Assembly: GCF_006483455.1 (NCBI RefSeq)
Contig: NZ_PPPU01000011.1
Span: 36,427 to 100,426 of the forward strand
Length of the DNA: 64,000 nt
Reading direction: 5' to 3'
Source of the DNA: Methylomonas koyamae
Lineage (GTDB): Bacteria > Pseudomonadota > Gammaproteobacteria > Methylococcales > Methylomonadaceae
Made by a program: the position numbers and the translations under genes
Shown: in pieces, positions 1 to 9,600 of the stretch
Layout: each line of letters begins with the position of its first letter
How positions within the stretch are numbered: the stretch's first letter is position 1
The notes under the pieces: model-generated
Seen by the model: the letters and a program-made list of their open reading frames with translations, nothing else
Databases searched by the model: none
Told to the model about the DNA's origin: nothing

Positions 1-1640
1 CGATCGGCATCGCCTACTTCGTTTGGAAACGGAAAGACTTGTCCTACCGCTGGCTGTACCTCGGCTTTTTTATCACCTTCATTCTGACCTGCGCCGCCAC
101 CCATCTGTTATCGGTGGTGACGGTCTGGATTCCGCTTTACTGGCTGGATGCCTATGTCAAAGCCGTATCCGCCCTGGTGGGCATCGCCACCTCTTTCGCG
201 ATCTGGTGGGTCATACCGCGCGCGCTGAAATTGCCAAGCCCGGCGGAATTGCAGCGCGCCCGCGATCAGGCCGAAGCCGCCAACAAAGCCAAAAGCGTGT
301 TTTTGGCTAACATGAGCCACGAACTGCGCACACCGCTGAATGCCATTCTCGGTTTTTCCAGCCTGATGCAAAAAGATCCGCAGCTCCCGGCCAGCCAACA
401 CCACAATCTGGCCATCATCAACCGCAGCGGCGAACATTTGTTGAGCTTGATCAACGACGTACTGGAAATGGCAAAAATCGAGTCCGGCCGGCTGCAATTG
501 GAACGTAGCCGCTTCGATCTCGGCGCCATGATCCGCGACGTCAGCGACATGATGTCGATGCGGGCGCGCGACAAGGGTTTGCAATTGTTAATCGACCAAA
601 CTTCGGAATTTCCGCGCTTCGTTTGCGGCGACGAGGCGCGTCTGCGCCAAGTGTTGATCAATCTGCTCGGTAACGCCTTGAAATTTACCCAGCAAGGCGG
701 CGTCACACTGCGTCTGGGCACACAACAAAACAACCACAGCCATCTAAGGATCGAAGTGGAAGATACCGGTCCCGGTATCGCCGACAGTGAGCGGGAGCAC
801 ATCTTCGAGCCCTTCGTGCAACTCGGCGACCAGGGCGACAGTAAAGGCACCGGCTTGGGCTTGACCATTACCCGCCAGTTCGTGCAACTGATGGGCGGAC
901 AGCTGACGCTGGAAAGTAGCGTCGGCAAGGGTTCGTTGTTCCGCATCGATTTACCGCTGCCGGAGTTGGCGGAGCCGGAGGTCCGTGCCAGCGCAGCGGA
1001 TAGCCTTGGCGAAGTGACCGGACTGGCCCCCGGCCAACCGCAATATCGGATTTTGATCGTCGAGGATCAACTGGAAAACCAGCTGCTACTCGGCCGGCTG
1101 ATGACCGATATCGGCATGCAAATCCAGGTAGCCAAAGACGGCGCGCAAGGCGTGGCAGTGTTCGAATCCTGGCAACCGCACCTGATCTGGATGGACCGGC
1201 GCATGCCGCACATGGACGGCATGCAAGCCACCCAAGCCATCCGGCAGTTGCCAGGCGGTGATCGGGTCAAGATCGTCGCGGTCACCGCCTCCGCGTTTAT
1301 GGAGCAGCGCGAGGAAATGCTGCAAGCCGGTATGGACGACTTCATCCGCAAACCCTACCGGGCCGAAGAAATTTACGCCTGTCTGGCCAAACACCTCGGC
1401 GTCGAATTCGTTTACCGGACGGAAATCGCCGCTGCCCAGGACGCAAGCTTGGACCCGGCGATGATTGCCGCCCTGCCGGAACCATTGCGGAAAGACTTGA
1501 AAACGGCACTGGAAAGCCTGGAACAAGCGCGCATAGCCGAAGTCTTGGAACGAATCGGCGGCGTAGATCGGCCGCTACAAAAAACCCTGGCGCTACTGGT
1601 CGACAACTTCGACTATCCAGCTATTCTTAAATATCTGTAA
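1..1640 (+). CDS. Hybrid histidine kinase with ethylene-receptor-like membrane domain, 5' end missing
   Basis: The reading frame is open from base 3, so the gene starts upstream of the window; the TTG at 39 is not needed as a start. The visible part begins with at least two hydrophobic helices containing Cys (codon 90-92) and His (codon 102-104) in a C-A-A-T-H arrangement, the spacing of the copper and ethylene ligands of plant ETR1-type receptors. A coiled linker is followed by a HisKA domain ([18 protein letters not shown], His codon 318-320), an HATPase_c domain ([18 protein letters not shown], then a GTGLGL box) and a C-terminal receiver domain with phospho-acceptor Asp at 1194-1196. It lies 23 bases before a REC-HD-GYP gene, which is the likely phosphotransfer partner. 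The kinase call is certain. The ligand is not known, and related bacterial domains are not proven to bind ethylene. Confidence 0.93.
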   Translation, partial: IGIAYFVWKRKDLSYRWLYLGFFITFILTCAATHLLSVVTVWIPLYWLDAYVKAVSALVGIATSFAIWWVIPRALKLPSPAELQRARDQAEAANKAKSVFLANMSHELRTPLNAILGFSSLMQKDPQLPASQHHNLAIINRSGEHLLSLINDVLEMAKIESGRLQLERSRFDLGAMIRDVSDMMSMRARDKGLQLLIDQTSEFPRFVCGDEARLRQVLINLLGNALKFTQQGGVTLRLGTQQNNHSHLRIEVEDTGPGIADSEREHIFEPFVQLGDQGDSKGTGLGLTITRQFVQLMGGQLTLESSVGKGSLFRIDLPLPELAEPEVRASAADSLGEVTGLAPGQPQYRILIVEDQLENQLLLGRLMTDIGMQIQVAKDGAQGVAVFESWQPHLIWMDRRMPHMDGMQATQAIRQLPGGDRVKIVAVTASAFMEQREEMLQAGMDDFIRKPYRAEEIYACLAKHLGVEFVYRTEIAAAQDASLDPAMIAALPEPLRKDLKTALESLEQARIAEVLERIGGVDRPLQKTLALLVDNFDYPAILKYL

Positions 1641-1663
1641 AGCTGCTCTGGACAACTACGCCA

Positions 1664-2662
1664 GTGAACGGAAAAATCCTCGCCGTCGACGACACCCCGG
1701 ATTCCCTAAAATTGTTGACCCAACTGTTGCAGTCGGAGGGCTACGAGATCCGCTCGGCCATCAATGGCGAACTGGCTTTGCAGTCGGCGTTACTCAATCC
1801 GCCGGAATTGATCCTGCTCGACGTGCGCATGCCGGACATGGACGGCTTCGAGGTATGCCGCCGCTTGAAAGCCTACCCGCAAACCCGCAGCGTGCCGGTC
1901 ATCTTCGTTACGGCGTTATCGGAGATCAACGAAAAAGTCGACGGCTTTAAATTGGGCGCCGTCGATTTTATTACCAAACCCTACCAGCGGGAGGAGTTGT
2001 TGGTCCGGGTCCGCACCCATCTGGAAATGGCGCGCTTGCGAAACGGCCTGGAATCTCTGGTCAACGAACGCACCGCGGAATTGAAAGCCAATATGCTGTC
2101 GTTCGTCACCGCGATCGCATCGACGGTGGAAATGCGCGATCCATACACGGCCGGCCATCAACGCCGCACGGCTCATCTGGCGTCGGCAATCGCCCAACAA
2201 ATGCGACTCGGCCCGGATTTAATCGAAGGCCTAAGCCTGGCCGGGGTGGTTCACGACATCGGTAAAATCAAAGTGCCGGCCGAAATTTTATGCAAACCGG
2301 GAAAGCTGGACGAACTGGAATACGGCCTGATCAAACTCCACCCGCAAACCGGTTACGAAATTCTGAAATCGATCGATTTTCCCTGGCCGATCGCCCAGAC
2401 CGTATTGCAACACCACGAACGACTGGACGGATCGGGCTATCCGCAAGGCAAAACCGGGGCGGACATTCTGCCGGAAGCGAAGATTCTGGCTATCGCCGAC
2501 GTGGTCGAAGCGATGATTTCCCACCGCCCTTACCGGCCCGGCCTGGGCATAGCCGCCGCTTTACGGGAGATTGCCGAGCACCGCAACACGCTCTACGACG
2601 CCGCTGCGGTCGATGCCTGTCTGGCTCTGTTCCAAGAAAAGCATTACCAACTGCCGGTTTGA
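1664..2662 (+). CDS. Response regulator with HD-GYP domain (probable cyclic-di-GMP phosphodiesterase)
   Basis: The protein has 332 residues. An N-terminal receiver domain (residues about 4-120) has acidic residues DD at 9-10, phospho-acceptor Asp53 in LILLDVRMPDMDG and Lys106. A short helical linker leads to an HD-GYP domain (about 145-330) with HDIGK at 197-201 and HHERLDGSGYP at 250-260. All signature residues expected of an active phosphodiesterase are present. HD-GYP enzymes hydrolyse cyclic-di-GMP in the cytoplasm, usually to GMP. The start is GTG. It follows the hybrid kinase by 23 bases on the same strand, so phosphorylation of Asp53 by that kinase is the natural inference. A closely similar protein lies at 12776-13774, also directly behind a hybrid kinase. 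Confidence 0.93.
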   Translation: MNGKILAVDDTPDSLKLLTQLLQSEGYEIRSAINGELALQSALLNPPELILLDVRMPDMDGFEVCRRLKAYPQTRSVPVIFVTALSEINEKVDGFKLGAVDFITKPYQREELLVRVRTHLEMARLRNGLESLVNERTAELKANMLSFVTAIASTVEMRDPYTAGHQRRTAHLASAIAQQMRLGPDLIEGLSLAGVVHDIGKIKVPAEILCKPGKLDELEYGLIKLHPQTGYEILKSIDFPWPIAQTVLQHHERLDGSGYPQGKTGADILPEAKILAIADVVEAMISHRPYRPGLGIAAALREIAEHRNTLYDAAAVDACLALFQEKHYQLPV

Positions 2663-2701
2663 ACGGCGCAGCCACCAGTCCAACCGCAAATATCGATTCA
2701 C

Positions 2702-3667
2702 ATGATGAACATCCCGAGTTTCTATCTGGAACCCGCCAATTATGCCGCTGACTTTCCCGACCTGCATTACCTCAGAACCGAAGTGTTCGTCGTCGAGCAA
2801 GGTATTGCGCCGGAAATCGAATTCGACGATTTGGACCGGGATTGCCGGCATCTGATTGCCCGCGACGCCGAGCGGCGGCCCATCGGTTGCGGCCGTCTGT
2901 CGCCGACCGGCAGAATCGGCCGAATGGCGGTACTGCCGGCATGGCGCCGGCAAAAGGTTGGCGAATCGCTATTGCGCGGCTTGATCGAACTGGCCGGCAA
3001 TTTGGGGCTAAGCGAAGTCACCGCCCACGCCCAAACCGCAGCGCTGGGGTTTTACCGGCGCTACGGTTTCCAAACCGTCGGCGCCGAGTTCCTCGAAGCC
3101 GGGATTCCGCATACCGCAATCCGTCTGACCATTGCCGCGCCGGCGCCGATGTCCCGCCAGAGTGAGGACGCGCCTGAACCAAGCGTACCCGCCATACGCC
3201 TGCAAACGCCGGAAGCGGCGGCGGAAGCAGCCTTGGCTTTGGTCCAGCAAGCCCGCCGCCTGCTCTGCATCTACAGCCGCAACCTGGATTCGCGGCTCTA
3301 CAGCCAAAAACCGCTGGTAGAAGCCTTGAAACAATTCGCGTTGCGTAACCAGCGCGGCGCCGAAGTCCGCATCATCGTTCAGGAACCGGAAGCGATTCGC
3401 GGCCAACAACTTCCTTTAATCGATTTGGCGCAACGTTTGCCGTCTTATATTGCGATCAGGGCAGCGGTCGAAGCCGAGGATTTGAATTTTAGGCCGGCAT
3501 TCATCGCCAACGACAACGGCGGTTATTTGTTTCAATTGCAGAGCGACCGCTACGACGGACACTGGAGCCCGAATTTACCGGCGCAAAACCGGCAATTGAG
3601 CGAGGAATTCGAACGGGTATGGCAAAGGGCGCGGATTTGCAGCGAGTTCCGCGCCTTGGCACTTTAG
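2702..3667 (+). CDS. GNAT acetyltransferase fused to a C-terminal DUF7931-like domain
   Basis: The protein has 321 residues. Residues about 1-145 form a GNAT N-acetyltransferase domain: the early segment RTEVFVVEQGIAPEIEFDDL is typical of ElaA-type GNATs, and GRMAVLPAWRRQKVGESLL is the acetyl-CoA binding motif A. Residues about 165-320 form a second domain (RRLLCIYSRNLDSRLYSQ, then VRIIVQEPEAI, and SDRYDGHWSPN near the end) that I recognise as the DUF7931 family, which is often found behind such GNAT domains. It somewhat resembles a phospholipase-D-like fold, but I see no HKD motif. The substrate is unknown. Two adjacent ATG codons (2702 and 2705) make the exact start ambiguous by one residue. 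It is co-directional with the HD-GYP gene 39 bases upstream. Confidence 0.85.
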   Translation: MMNIPSFYLEPANYAADFPDLHYLRTEVFVVEQGIAPEIEFDDLDRDCRHLIARDAERRPIGCGRLSPTGRIGRMAVLPAWRRQKVGESLLRGLIELAGNLGLSEVTAHAQTAALGFYRRYGFQTVGAEFLEAGIPHTAIRLTIAAPAPMSRQSEDAPEPSVPAIRLQTPEAAAEAALALVQQARRLLCIYSRNLDSRLYSQKPLVEALKQFALRNQRGAEVRIIVQEPEAIRGQQLPLIDLAQRLPSYIAIRAAVEAEDLNFRPAFIANDNGGYLFQLQSDRYDGHWSPNLPAQNRQLSEEFERVWQRARICSEFRALAL

Positions 3668-3772
3668 GAAGCCGACAAGTCACTTAATCTCGCAATTAAA
3701 ACAACAAAGCCCGGCGAATTCCAGCCCATAATTGTTTTCTCTCGCGAAATAAACAATGCATTCAAGCACATA

Positions 3773-3800
3773 TTGTAAATTGATCCAGCCGGGCTATAGT
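3773..3800 (+). promoter_or_regulatory. Sigma-70-like promoter in front of a candidate small RNA
   Basis: TTGTAA at 3773-3778 (4 of 6 consensus) and TATAGT at 3795-3800 (5 of 6) are separated by 16 bases. Initiation would fall near 3806-3808. No open reading frame of note follows, only a structured stretch that ends in an intrinsic terminator. Confidence 0.5.
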
Positions 3801-3806
3801 GAAACC

Positions 3807-3941
3807 GTCGTTAGCGCAATTCGGTTCGAAACGGCGCCAGCCGCACCCGGCCAATCCCGCTAACGTTCCCTCGCTCACAGCGGTGAACTCCTGCACCGCG
3901 CACTCTACGGCCTCTATCGCTGCCTGATAGAGGCTTTTTTT
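3807..3941 (+). ncRNA. Candidate small RNA with an anti-Shine-Dalgarno loop
   Basis: About 135 nucleotides are bounded by a sigma-70-like promoter and a strong intrinsic terminator, with no plausible protein gene inside. Three helices can be drawn. CGTTAGCG (3809-3816) pairs with CGCTAACG (3858-3865). GCGGTG (3880-3885) pairs with CACCGC (3894-3899) around the 8-base loop AACTCCTG. The terminator stem is at 3910-3934. The loop displays CUCCU, complementary to ribosome-binding sites, as in C-rich-loop regulatory RNAs of other bacteria. It matches no Rfam family that I recognise. Alternatively the terminator could serve the GNAT gene 243 bases upstream, but that would not explain the promoter or the first two helices. 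Confidence 0.45.
3910..3941 (+). terminator. Intrinsic terminator
   Basis: GCCTCTATC (3910-3918) pairs perfectly with GATAGAGGC (3926-3934) over a 7-base loop and is followed by seven T. It is directional for the plus strand. The convergent gene to its right ends at 3978. Confidence 0.88.
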
Positions 3942-3977
3942 GCGCCCGGCCGAATCTCGGCAGCAACCTGCGGCGCT

Positions 3978-4601
3978 TCAGCCGGGACGGTACCCTTCTT
4001 CCATCAAAACCCGCCTGACGGCCGGGCGAGTCAACATCAGCTGATAATGCTGCCGACAACGCACCGGCAACTCGATATCCGATCGGTCGGCCCAGAATTC
4101 CACATAAAACAGCGCGGCGTCGGCAATGCCGAAACCGCCCACGGCATAGCCCTGCTCCGGCAAAGCCCGCGCCACCAAAGCCAGAGCCTGATTGACGATA
4201 GCCGTCCCCTGCCGTTTGACTTGGTCGTACTGGGCAGAATCGGTCCCAAATTTCTCCGGCACGAATAGGCGCTGGAAACCCTGGCCGTGAATCGTAGCAA
4301 CCACATAATCCATCAATTCGATCGCTTGCGCAGCCTGATCCGGACCGGTCGCCAATAGCCCTGCTTTGGGGTAAGTTCGCGCCAGCCAATAGGCGATGGC
4401 CTGGAATTCGGTGATGGCCGAACCGTCGTCTTTAACCAAAACCGGGATCGTCGCTTTCGGGTTAATCGCCAAAAACTCGGGCTTGTGCTGGTCTCCGGCC
4501 AGCAGATTGACGATTTGCGCTTCGAACACCAAGTCCAGTTCTTCCAGCAAAATATGGATGCCGGTCGAACAGGAACCGGGCGTCATATACAGTTTCAGCA
4601 T
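3978..4601 (-). CDS. Glutathione S-transferase family protein
   Basis: The protein has 207 residues. The N-terminal thioredoxin-fold domain starts MLKLYMTPGSCSTGIHILLE, with the Ser/Cys cluster expected at the glutathione site of beta-like bacterial GSTs. NPKATIPVLV and the following acidic segment AITEFQAIAYWL match the cis-Pro and SNAIL-type glutathione-binding elements. The C-terminal half is the helical GST domain (YAVGGFGIADAALFYVEFW). I chose the ATG at 4601 because GGAGGG lies a few bases upstream and the protein then begins like its family; an upstream in-frame ATG would add 16 residues. The start overlaps the 3' end of the preceding gene (stop at 4595-4597), so the two are probably translationally coupled. 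The physiological substrate is unknown. Confidence 0.88.
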   Translation of the reverse strand: MLKLYMTPGSCSTGIHILLEELDLVFEAQIVNLLAGDQHKPEFLAINPKATIPVLVKDDGSAITEFQAIAYWLARTYPKAGLLATGPDQAAQAIELMDYVVATIHGQGFQRLFVPEKFGTDSAQYDQVKRQGTAIVNQALALVARALPEQGYAVGGFGIADAALFYVEFWADRSDIELPVRCRQHYQLMLTRPAVRRVLMEEGYRPG

Positions 4602-5056
4602 CGGCCCTCCAGAAAATGCCGGTTCAAATCGAGCGCGAAAGTTTTCCACAAACCGGCAATCTCCCGACGCGTCGCATTCAGGTAATCCCGGTCCGGTTTA
4701 TGTTCTTCCGCAAAATTCGACAGCGCGCAGGAAGTACGGTGCTTATCGACCGCAAACAAAATCAACTCGTCGCTAAATCCGGCAAATGCGGTCAAGACTT
4801 GGCCGGTTAGTTCGCTCATTCCGTTTTCGACCCCGACCTGGCTGGCGTCGAACGACAGGGATTTCAGCTGTTGCAAGGCCTGAGGATAAAATGCCGCCAA
4901 CACCGCCACCAGATTCCGCTGAAAGCAACCCTGCCACTGTTGGCTCGCCAAATCGGCAGCCAAGCGCTGTTGATATTGGCGCTGCAAGAGCGGTTTGGCT
5001 TCGGCGATAAAACAAGCGAAGTCTTGCAAAAGCCTGGCGTTCAATTGGGTATCCAT
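4595..5056 (-). CDS. Protein of unknown function, coupled to the GST gene
   Basis: I do not recognise this family. From the ATG at 5056 it has 153 residues (a TTG at 5113 would add 19). It is mostly helical, without signal peptide or membrane segment: MDTQLNARLLQDFACFIAEA at the start, Gln-rich helices near residues 20-40, and a C-terminal basic helix ending NRHFLEGRC. Its stop lies inside the start region of the glutathione transferase gene, so both are likely made from one mRNA. That is the only functional hint. No clear ribosome-binding site is visible in front of either possible start. Confidence 0.6.
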   Translation of the reverse strand: MDTQLNARLLQDFACFIAEAKPLLQRQYQQRLAADLASQQWQGCFQRNLVAVLAAFYPQALQQLKSLSFDASQVGVENGMSELTGQVLTAFAGFSDELILFAVDKHRTSCALSNFAEEHKPDRDYLNATRREIAGLWKTFALDLNRHFLEGRC

Positions 5057-5113
5057 GGTGCGATCTGTACCGAGTTTACCGAACTGACAAACAAGATACG
5101 GACCAGTTTGCAA

Positions 5114-5544
5114 GGGCCGCGACCGGCCCGGACCGCAACCGCCAACTGAAAACTATTTTAAATAAAATCAATAGCTTACCTCCGCTTGCAGTATAAGCAG
5201 ATCACTTCCCGCTACTGCCGATCCGACACAAGCCGCATTGCAGATGCTACATATTCCCGGGAGTTGCGGGGTTTGCGACATAGCAAAACGTCGGCTGCAA
5301 ACCAAAATCAGCCTAAGTCCAGATAATCCCGCTATTCGCAAGACTTCGCGGCGACGCCAAAAACCGCCGCTACCCCAAACATTGCATTTACTTGAAGCTG
5401 GGCGCAAAGGCTGCCTGGCCTTTGCGATTCTTTAGCCCCGTTTTGCAACCACTATGCTGAATCCTGGATTGTCTGCGGCGAATGCCGAGTTTTGTCCGCT
5501 GACCAGTAACCGGATCGGCAACGCCGGCCCTGGCGGCCGCTGCC
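5114..5544. other. Intergenic stretch without a supported gene
   Basis: About 430 bases lie between two minus-strand genes. Several short open frames cross it, but none has a convincing start, composition or recognisable product. The only ordered element is the hairpin at 5403-5426. Confidence 0.5.
5403..5432 (+). terminator. Hairpin, possible weak terminator
   Basis: CGCAAAGGC (5403-5411) pairs perfectly with GCCTTTGCG (5418-5426) over a 6-base loop and is followed by ATTCTTT. The interrupted T tract favours plus-strand use, but no plus-strand gene is seen upstream. It might instead mark the 3' end of the minus-strand gene at 5545-6000, though T residues are lacking on that side. Confidence 0.3.
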
Positions 5545-6000
5545 TCAGGCGTAATACAGCTTGCGTAATTCCAGCATCGACGCCGCAACCAACTCGGCGC
5601 TATCGCTGGCGCGCTTCACCGCATAACCGGCTTTGCCCAAGGTGATTTCCTCGCCGGCAGCGGCGTAACCGACCACGTTGTGACCGACATCGAGATCCCT
5701 GCGGTGCAAGCCGCCATACTGGGTGTTGAAATCGGCCAGCAGTCCGCAATGCGGCGGATTCATGACCGATCCCCACCACGACAATTGGGCAACATCGTGA
5801 CTCCAAAAATCGCCGATCGCTTCCGGCGGCAGGCAGCGCTCCACCAGACGGTCCCCGATCACCGCATACTGGCGCCGGCTGATTTTTCCCGGTTCGTCGC
5901 CGACGTTGTCGCGGCATTCCAGAATCTCGCCGTTAACGAAACTCTCGGTCGCCGGCACCACCCGGTTCCATTGGCCATCTAATGCTTTGTGCTCGAACAT
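5545..6000 (-). CDS. Protein of unknown function
   Basis: I do not recognise this family. From the ATG at 6000 it has 151 residues. That start is preferred because a GGAGAAAGG stretch lies directly upstream; another ATG at 6015 would add five residues. There is no signal peptide or transmembrane helix. The sequence is rich in aromatic and charged residues, with a central segment FWSHDVAQLSWWGSVMNPPH and a repeated VVGYAAAGEE-like Gly/Ala region before a helical C-terminus (ELVAASMLELRKLYYA). It looks like a folded cytoplasmic domain. It stands alone, about 490 bases from its downstream neighbour and 680 from the large kinase, so context gives no role. Confidence 0.6.
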   Translation of the reverse strand: MFEHKALDGQWNRVVPATESFVNGEILECRDNVGDEPGKISRRQYAVIGDRLVERCLPPEAIGDFWSHDVAQLSWWGSVMNPPHCGLLADFNTQYGGLHRRDLDVGHNVVGYAAAGEEITLGKAGYAVKRASDSAELVAASMLELRKLYYA

Positions 6001-6679
6001 ATTGCCTTTCTCCAATTACAGTTGAACGAAACCTACGGGAAGGCGGGTAACGGCATTCCCGGACATCGACACTGCAAGCAAATTCGCGGCCAATTCTCGG
6101 TTAGCCGGGCAGCGGGATTGCCGCTTTCAGGATATTTTTAAAAACAAGGATTTAGCCATCATCCTTAGCGCAAATCCGGCATTGGCAGCCCGATAATGGC
6201 CCGCGCCCATCGTGTTTTGCAGGTTCGGACACGACAATTTGTCGGCTTTGCATTGTGCGCCGGTAAGGCGCACCCGGTTAAACCCCAACGCTCTGTAGCC
6301 GGAATTACTCGGGCCGGCTGTGCACGTCGGGCAAATCGAACATAGCGGATAGGTCAGGAAACGTTAAACCTAGAAAAAGCAGTTGAGCCGAAATAGAGCC
6401 CGTTCGTGCTGAGATTCGAAGGATGGGCGGGATTTTTGATTCACCCAACGGACCAGCGTGTTGTGAGCCACTCATGCTTCGATCTTGCTCAGCATATATG
6501 CCCTAGAAGGCACGAAAGGCACACAACACACGTCAACGACTCGTTCCAGATGAAACAAAGACAGACAGCGGCGATAGCCGCGGTTGGTGTTAGATGTGGT
6601 ATAGGCCAGCGTTCGATAGAACAATTTGAATAACCGGCTAAAATTCAGGGTTTCCGAAACCGTAGGAATAGTCTGACGG
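6001..6679. other. Long intergenic region between divergent genes
   Basis: About 680 bases separate the minus-strand gene at 5545-6000 from the plus-strand kinase at 6680. It holds a degenerate inverted repeat pair (6399-6504). There is also a weak hairpin, AAGGAT at 6146-6151 with ATCCTT at 6161-6166, beside an A/T run that would read as T on the minus strand. I see no further gene or RNA. Confidence 0.5.
6399..6504. repeat. Degenerate pair of REP-like dispersed repeat halves
   Basis: CCCGTTCGTGCTGAG begins at 6399. On the opposite strand, GCTGAGCAAGATCGAAGCAT runs from about 6493 down to 6474. Both resemble the widespread element CCGTTCGGGCTGAGCTTGTC, of which a clean start is present at 63981-64000. 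The two halves face each other across about 60 bases, as in a REP doublet, but both have mutated. Confidence 0.4.
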
Positions 6680-9600
6680 GTGCTTCGAATAATGAATGAT
6701 TCCATCCCAAGCCTTGATGATTTGGATTTCCGCTTACTGTTCGAATCGTCGCCCGACCTTTACCTGGTGTTAAATCCACAATTGGAAATCGTCGCCGCCA
6801 GCGATGCCTATACCCGCGCCACCTTGACTCGCCGGGAAGACATATTGGGGAAAACGATGTTTCAAATTTTTCCCGACAATCCCGACGACCCGACGGCGGA
6901 AGGCCAGCGCAACTTGCGCGCGTCCTTGCAGCGGGTGTTGTTGTCCGGAAAACCCGACACCATGCCGGTACAGAAATACGACATCCCTAGACCCGACGGC
7001 AAGGGGTTTGAGCAGCGGTACTGGAGCCCGATCAATATCCCCATTCTCGGCAAGGACAGCAATATTGCCTATGTGCTGCATCGCGCGGAAGATTTAACCG
7101 AGTTTATCCGCGTCAAACAACTGGGCGTTGAGCAAAGCCAACTCAACGACACACTGCGCGCCCAGGCCGTAAAAATGGAAGTTGAGCTGTTCGCCCGCAC
7201 CAAGGAAGTTGCATCCGCCAGCGCGGAGTTAAAGTCCGCCAACGAGGAACTGTCCCGCTTGTACGCCAAAACCTTGGAGTTGGACGAACTCAAAACGCAG
7301 TTTTTTGCCAACGTCAGCCATGAATTTCGCACGCCGCTGACGCTGATGCTAGGGCCTCTGGAAGAATTGCTGGCCCAATTTGCTCCAACGAGTTCAAGCC
7401 CTGACGCTGCCTTGCATGAACAACTTGATCTGGTGCATCGCAATGGCCTGCGCCTACTCAAATTGGTGAATGCGTTGCTCGATTTTTCGCGTATCGAAGC
7501 CGGTCGCATGGATGCGTCCTATGAAGCGACGGACTTGGCGACCTATACCGCCGAGCTGGCGAGCGTATTCGGCTCCGCCACTGCAAAAGCGGGGTTGAAG
7601 CTGATCGTGTCGTGCCCGGCAATGGCCGAACCGGTGTATGTCGATCGGCAAATGTGGGAAAAAATCGTCATTAATCTGCTGAGCAACGCCTTCAAGTATA
7701 CCTTTGCCGGCGAAATTGAAGTTTCGCTACGTCAATGTGGACAAAGGGTTGAGCTGGCCGTGCGCGACACGGGTGTCGGCATTGCCGCTGACCAGCTTAA
7801 CCATGTGTTCGAACGCTTCCATCGGGTGCCGAACGTGCGCTCGCGCAATCACGAGGGAACCGGTATCGGCCTGGCTCTGGTGCGCGAGTTGGTCCGCTTG
7901 CACGGCGGCGACATCTCGGTCACCAGCACGCAGGGTTTCGGCAGCACCTTTACCGTTGTCATCCCGACCGGCACAGCACACTTGCCGGCTGACCATATTC
8001 ACCCTGCCAAAGTGCCCTTCTCTGCCTGCACTGGCGCGGAATTTATGGCCGATGAAGCGTGGCGTTGGGAAGTGGGAGCGGAACATGAAAATGCCCTCGG
8101 TCCGCACATAGATTCGGTTGAATCGATAGGGTCTACTGCGGGCGTGAGCGCACACATTGTCATTGCCGATGATAACGCCGACATGCGCAGTTATGTTGCC
8201 CGGCTGTTGCGGGTACAAGGCTACGACGTAACAGCGGTGCGCGACGGCTTAGCGGCGCTGGCAGCAGTACGCCAGCGCCGACCGGATCTGGTGCTCACCG
8301 ACATTATGATGCCGGGTCTGGACGGCATCGGTTTGCTGAGCGCCCTGCGGGAAGATCAAGAAACCAGCACGATTCCGGTCATTTTGCTCTCGGCTCGGGC
8401 CGGAGAAGAAGAACGCATCGAAGGCCTGAAACACCGAGCCGACGACTACCTGACCAAGCCCTTCAGCGCCCGGGAACTACTGGCTCGTGTTGGGGCATAC
8501 ATTGAAACAGCACGGCTACGCAAAGAGGCTGAAATCCAGTTACGTATCCAGGAAAACGAACGCGAATTTCGCGCCTTTTTCGATCTGGCCGCCGTGGGCA
8601 TCGCGCAAGTCAGTCCCGATGGACGGTGGATGAGAGTCAACCAAAAACTGTGCGACATCGTCGGCTATTCTCGGGAAGAACTAGTAACGAAGACATTTCA
8701 AGACATCACTCACCCGGATGATCTCCATACCGATCTCGGCTATATGCAGAGGATGCTGATCGGAGAGATCGATACCTACTCCTTGGAGAAGCGTTATTTG
8801 CGTAAGGATGGCGCCGTCGTCTGGATCAATCTGACCGTCGCCCTGGTTCGTGGCGATACCGGACAGCCGAGGTACTTCATCTCTGTAGTAGAAGACATCA
8901 CCGGGCGTAAACAACTTGAGATTGAGCGGCAGAAATTCTTCCTGCTGGCTGAAAGCAGCAGCGAATTCATTGGCATGTGCGACCTCGATATGAATCCCCT
9001 CTATGTTAATCCCGAGGGTCGGCGCATGGTCGGTCTACCGGATATGGCCGCCGCCTGCCGGGTCAAGGTACAGGACTACTTCTTTCCGGAAGATCGGCGT
9101 TTCATCGCTGCGGAGTTCTTCCCGCGCGTGCAACGGGAGGGGCACGGCGACGTGGAGATCCGCTTACGGCACTTTCAGACCGGCGAACCGATTTGGATGA
9201 ACTACTACCTGTTCAGTGTCTACGACGCCGCCGGCATGCCCATCGGCTGGGCAACTGTCAGCCGCAATATAACCGAACGCAGACAAGCAGAGGCGGCGCT
9301 GCGCGAGAGCGAGTCGCGGCTGCGGTCTGTTACGGATAACATATCCATCGGTATTGTCACGCTTGATCGCCATCGGCAATACAGGTTCGTTAACCCTGCC
9401 TATGTCCGTATTCTTGGCCTTGCTCAGTCAGCCGACGAGCTGATTGGCAGGTCGCCGTCCGAGGTACTTGCATCCAGCTATGCGACGCAGATTTCGCCAC
9501 GCCTCGACCGAGCCTTCGCCGGTGAAAAGGTGGTATACGAATTGATTCGGCCACTTGCCTCTGAGGCCGCGCCAAGACAATACACCGTCATCTACGAGCC

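Noticed and set aside
3815..3845. GGTTCGAA resembling a tRNA T-loop
   Set aside because: The flanking bases cannot form the T stem, and no acceptor or anticodon arm is present.
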